Source: an uncultured Spirochaetaceae bacterium (lineage in GTDB: Bacteria; Spirochaetota; Spirochaetia; SZUA-6; Bin103). Taken from it: a DNA stretch of 6,378 bases. A program made the translations under genes and the position numbers. Below the pieces are notes generated by a model. The model was not told where the DNA came from. It did not search any database and saw only the letters and a program-made list of their open reading frames with translations. The DNA lies in contig CAJWOB010000159.1 in assembly GCA_913043885.1 (NCBI GenBank), forward strand, positions 1 through 6,378, given 5' to 3'. The number at the start of each line of letters is the position of its first letter. The stretch's first letter is position 1. Shown piece by piece: positions 5,849 through 6,378 of this stretch.

Positions 5849-5866
5849 CCGCCCCAAGAAGGGCGG
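5849..5866. other. 6-bp perfect hairpin upstream of murA
   Basis: CCGCCC (5849-5854) pairs with GGGCGG (5861-5866) across a six-base loop. It lies in the 58-bp gap between the stop of the upstream minus-strand frame (5874) and the murA start. No T-run follows on the minus strand, so it is either a weak terminator for the upstream gene or a structure in the murA leader. I see no convincing murA promoter hexamers in this gap, so murA may be read from upstream. Confidence 0.3.
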
Positions 5867-5873
5867 AGAGACG

Positions 5874-6377
5874 CTACTCCGTACCGGCGCCGGCGCCGTC
5901 GCCTGGTGCGTCCGCGTCCGGAGTCTTGATGTTGTAGCGGCGGCGGAACCGCTCGACCCGACCCGCGCTGTCCACCAGCGTCTGCTTGCCGGTGCCGATG
6001 TCGTAGACATAGATGCGCGGGTTGCCATCGACATAGCTGAGATAGACCAGTTGCTTGTAGTCGGGCGAATAGCGCGGCGTCAGCGCGGTCGAACGGCCGG
6101 TGGTGATGAAGCGGTGGTTGGCGCCGTCGCTATCCATGATGGCAAGGCGCTTGGTCCGGTTATCCTTAGGGCCGGTTTCGGCGATATAGGCGATCCGGCT
6201 GTCGAAGAACGGGCTTTCCCCGGTGAGGCGCGAATAGATGAGGTCGGCGCACTTGTGCGCGGCGCGGCGCCAGTCTGCGGGCGGCACGACCCAGCCGGAA
6301 CGGACCAGCTCGTCCTGCAAGGCGACGTCGTAGAGATAGCAGCCGACCACCAGCTTGCCGTCGCCGCGCGGGCGAAC
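5874..6377 (-). CDS. tolB: TolB fragment fused to an unrelated 32-residue tail
   Basis: This minus-strand frame enters from the right edge without a start and encodes 167 residues. The first 135 or so (6377 to about 5973) are unmistakably TolB, the periplasmic beta-propeller protein of the Tol-Pal envelope system. They include VGCYLYDVAL, WRRAAHKCADLIYSRLTGE, FDSRIAYIAE, KRLAIMDSDGANHRFIT and the propeller repeat TPRYSPDYKQLVYLSY. Wording of this kind is typical of Sphingomonadales. Right after KQTLV the match ends. Instead of the next blade (usually F.P.WSPDG) there is DSAGRVERFRRRYN followed by an acidic Gly/Ala tail and a TAG. Neither of the other two frames restores TolB, so this is not a simple frameshift. 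Complete TolB is about 430-460 residues, so at least two thirds is missing. The tail is probably the C-terminus of a different gene lying upstream of murA, joined in frame at a rearrangement or chimeric junction. I do not recognise the tail. Confidence 0.8.
   Translation of the reverse strand, partial: VRPRGDGKLVVGCYLYDVALQDELVRSGWVVPPADWRRAAHKCADLIYSRLTGESPFFDSRIAYIAETGPKDNRTKRLAIMDSDGANHRFITTGRSTALTPRYSPDYKQLVYLSYVDGNPRIYVYDIGTGKQTLVDSAGRVERFRRRYNIKTPDADAPGDGAGAGTE
5965..5980. other. Probable sequence junction inside the TolB frame
   Basis: Homology to alphaproteobacterial TolB stops at about 5973-5975, the codon of the last matching Val. To the left, the sequence fits the murA-side genome. 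The exact break cannot be set to better than about ten bases by eye. It could be an amplification or assembly chimera, or a real rearrangement. The in-frame continuation may be chance (one in three). Confidence 0.5.
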
Positions 6378-6378
6378 G

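Noticed and set aside
5874..6034. A frameshift in tolB as the explanation for the lost similarity
   Set aside because: I read the two other minus-strand frames after the break. Neither shows the next propeller blade, so a sequence join is more likely than an indel.
1..6378. tRNA, rRNA, insertion sequence ends, attachment sites or a defence system
   Set aside because: I found no cloverleaf, rRNA-like block, transposase, terminal inverted repeats with target duplication, or defence-type domain anywhere in the window.

Overview
The window is a high-GC, densely packed stretch whose core (about 430 to 5970) looks like one bacterial genome. Both ends carry sequence that looks as if it came from somewhere else. 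The core holds five complete genes: a FolC-type folate ligase (+), a 60-residue bacterial histone (-), a six-TM voltage-gated K+ channel with a C-terminal zinc ribbon (-), an AlaC-type aminotransferase (+) and a MurA (-). I cannot place the host firmly. FolC reminds me of Chloroflexota or other high-GC, non-enteric forms. MurA belongs to the type with Asp in place of the active-site Cys. The channel and aminotransferase have close-looking relatives in Pseudomonadota. All of this is judged from memory, without a database search.

Layout, left to right. (1) 1-426, minus: an open frame running off the left edge whose downstream half reads as an RNase H type 1 domain, of a shape I associate with dinoflagellate or retroelement proteins. 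(2) 463-1785, plus: folC, convergent with (3) 1846-2028, minus: the histone, with a GC-rich hairpin between the two stop codons. The histone has its own near-consensus sigma70 promoter in a short AT-rich gap. (4) 2148-2999, minus: the K+ channel. It diverges from (5) 3128-4357, plus: alaC, across a 128-bp region holding two promoters and a 14-bp direct repeat offset by exactly 60 bp. (6) 4382-5815, minus: murA, tail-to-tail with alaC across only 24 bp. (7) 5874-6377, minus: an alphaproteobacterial (sphingomonad-like) TolB fragment that stops matching TolB abruptly near 5973 and continues into an unrelated 32-residue tail.

Two features tie the core together. First, folC, alaC and the channel each have a -10-like hexamer ending only 6 to 8 nt before the ATG and no Shine-Dalgarno, which suggests leaderless mRNAs. 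The histone has a normal leader with AAGGAG. Second, the genes are unrelated housekeeping functions (folate, alanine, cell wall, K+ conductance, chromatin), each apparently with its own promoter. I see no operon-like system or defence island. The most notable gene is the histone. The most important caution is that the two ends may be chimeric, through amplification or assembly, or transferred.
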